Below are positions 61,981 through 64,000 of a stretch of 64,000 nt of DNA, one piece after another. Within the stretch, counting starts at the first letter, position 1. Each line of letters opens with the position of its first letter. The notes beneath the pieces are model-generated. The model had not been told where the DNA came from and made no database searches. It was given only the letters and a program-made list of their open reading frames with translations. Both the position numbers and the translations under genes were made by a program. The DNA comes from Helicoverpa zea (taxonomy: Eukaryota; Arthropoda; Insecta; Lepidoptera; Noctuidae): NCBI RefSeq assembly GCF_022581195.2, contig NC_061463.1, positions 5,270,001-5,334,000 of the forward strand, written 5' to 3'.

Positions 61981-64000
61981 GATCCGTTTAGCACAACTGT
62001 AAAACTGCTCCATAATAAATTATTGTTAATGAGATAATATAATGTACACTATAGATTTGCTTTGGTTACATCTATTTCAGAATTATTCTGAAAAAATCAA
62101 CGGAGCCCAATTTCAGATAACCCACATTACCTACTGTCAATATCAAAGACTTTAAAATCTTTCACAAATTCACTAATTAAACCGTTTTTGCTGAAACTCC
62201 CTAATATAAGTATTCGATAGGAGCAGGAAACGGTTTTCAGTTTTTCCAGTTTTTATGACTACACAAGATGTAAACCTTCAGAGCTCATGGCGTCTCGATA
62301 TTACTTTTAAATAGATACAATAAAATTGAAATAACGTAACTAGATTTTATCTCTACACGCAAATCAATGATCGAACGACCTAATATAGCCATCACAAGCA
62401 CTATAAACTGTTCCCAGTCAGCTTACACTGCAACATCGATATTAATTCATTCCTCACTGAACATAATGGTATCAGAGACCATTGAAGCCTTATAAAGACA
62501 CTCGCCATCGACTATCGTCCATTAGGTTCGCTATCATATCAGCCAGAACCGAACAACGGCTACATAAATTGTGTTGGCAATAAACGCTACAAATGCTGGT
62601 GCGACACTAAAGCGTTTCTATAAAGAAATTATGAATACAGGATTGTATAGCACAGGTTCGCACCTTTGGTTCACGATCGCCATTCTTCCCGCGCTTGTAA
62701 TGAGCCCTCTAAATCAAACAATAGCATTAAAGTGTCAATACGGCCTCGATAACACCTCGCCGTTTTCTTTTGCACACGGAATTATGGCTATAAATCTATG
62801 GGAGGCTCGTTTACACCCCACGACTGGTCTTCGATCGAAGTGCTGGCATTGTTTATCAAGTGCTTTGATTGAGCGTGTTTAAATTAAACGCTAATTTATT
62901 TTGGAGATACTGCAATGTCCATATTTTTTTAGTATAATTATGAAGTTTTTACTAATGTTTTGTATTATAGTATACATTCAAGGAAGCATGTATGATGGAA
63001 TCAATGCCTTCTTATGATTGTTAAGAATGGCAAATTCCCAATCATGATCTTTTTAATACCCTTCGCATTTCTAACTTTTCGAAAAGCCTATCAAACTACC
63101 CTTAAGTCCAATATATCTTGTAACTACCAAAAATTAAGCACATCATACAATTTTATTCAATCTGATAACAAAATTGTAAGCAATGTCTAAATCCTTCAAA
63201 CTGTTCAGTCTAACTATTGTCACCCTCGCTGTGATACTCCCATTCTCACAGCTGTCTGTAGCCTGAAGCGGTGCGCTTGCGCTCAACTATAAACCATAAT
63301 CACGTGCTTATTGATTGCGTGTTTCTAATTGTGTTTTAGGTGCAAGGAAACAAAGGGGTAATTTTGTAAACTTAGGATGTATTTTTGGCATACTTTGTTA
63401 GAATGAAAAAATCAAGGAAGTCTTAAGATATTACAGAGGTACTTACATAGATATCAATAAAGAACAGTAAGTCATTTTATTCTGTTAAATGCATTTTCAT
63501 CATTAAGCTAGCTTTTCCCAGATGAATATGCGCAAATACCAAACTATGCTAAGTAGGCAATAGATACACGAGCCAACATTTGTTAACCAAAATTACAAAT
63601 ATCAACACAGATGCAAAATTATATGAAATCAACAAATCGTGTAAGTTTGAAATTCATCGTGATTAAACATGTTGTGTAAAACTCCGGAGTGGTGTAGGTA
63701 CATCGGCCATAAGGGCACAAATCCGGCTGACATTTGGCGCCAGCCGCAAATGACTGTCTAAATTATGCAGTTAACTTCTTACGCTAGAGTTGTCTGTATA
63801 ACTTGGTACTGTACCGACCTTTTGTATGCCTGCCTCGTTTTCATGGGGTTTGTACGGTTGGCTCATTATTTCATCAGTGTTTTTTGTTGGTTTTTAATGG
63901 AGGTTTTCGCAACGCATCTTAGAGGCATCAAAGATATGTCTTACCAGAAAGAAAATGTTTCATTTTGTTGACTTATTTTGACTGTTATCTATTCGTTATT
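61981..64000. other. Non-coding right edge
   Basis: AT-rich sequence. Plus-strand open frames at 62571-62882 and 63765-63971 do not look like proteins, and I see no splice or start context for them. No repeats were recognised. Confidence 0.45.

Noticed and set aside
62571..62882. 103-residue plus-strand frame
   Set aside because: It has an ORF-like length for an AT-rich region, but no conserved motif, promoter or splice context.
1..64000. CRISPR arrays, rRNA genes, prophage or bacterial operons
   Set aside because: No regularly spaced repeats, rRNA signatures or operon structure were seen; the window is eukaryotic.

Overview
The window looks like nuclear DNA from a moth or butterfly, probably a noctuid-type lepidopteran. 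It is AT-rich and gene-poor, with short CpG-rich islets, many GTAGGTA/TACCTAC-type simple stretches, split exons with GTAAGT donors, tRNA-derived SINEs of a type I associate with noctuid genomes, a LINE fragment with a (GAAAT)n tail, and a Ty3/Gypsy retrotransposon of the CsRn1 type. There are no bacterial operons, rRNA genes or CRISPR arrays. The species is not determined.

Layout. Positions 1-8104 are non-coding, with several CpG-rich islets (about 1140-1420, 2100-2260, 2990-3170, 3770-3970, 6100-6240, 6900-7190). Positions 8109-12755 hold a complete, apparently intact LTR retrotransposon: two 300-bp LTRs with no differences that I can see, a tRNA-Trp primer-binding site, gag, a -1-frame pol (protease, RT, RNase H, integrase), and a polypurine tract overlapping the pol stop. 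It is flanked by the 4-bp duplication TGCG and has no env. Positions 12760-26938 are non-coding with more GC islets, a 77-bp retroposon fragment with 12-bp target duplications (22700-22800) and a 56-nt near-perfect hairpin (26111-26166).

Three minus-strand blocks (43570-43508, 42657-42394, 27129-26939) look like consecutive coding exons of one gene. Each has plausible splice signals and all joins are phase 0. I do not recognise the encoded protein. If the join is right, intron 2 is about 15.3 kb and the gene continues toward or beyond position 1, so much of the left half of the window, including the retrotransposon, may be intronic.

The right third contains a tRNA-derived SINE with a perfect 12-bp target duplication (46684-47092), a second SINE that has lost its tRNA-like head (52627-52970), a LINE 3' part on the minus strand (56133-57453), a short tandem repeat (58361-58400), a possible plus-strand terminal exon (58520-58627), and CpG-rich islets near 60.9-61.4 kb and 61.65-61.98 kb.

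The strongest content is the retrotransposon and the SINE/LINE insertions. The three-exon gene is well supported as coding, but its function is unknown. Enhancer-like islets are inferred from composition and motif recurrence only.
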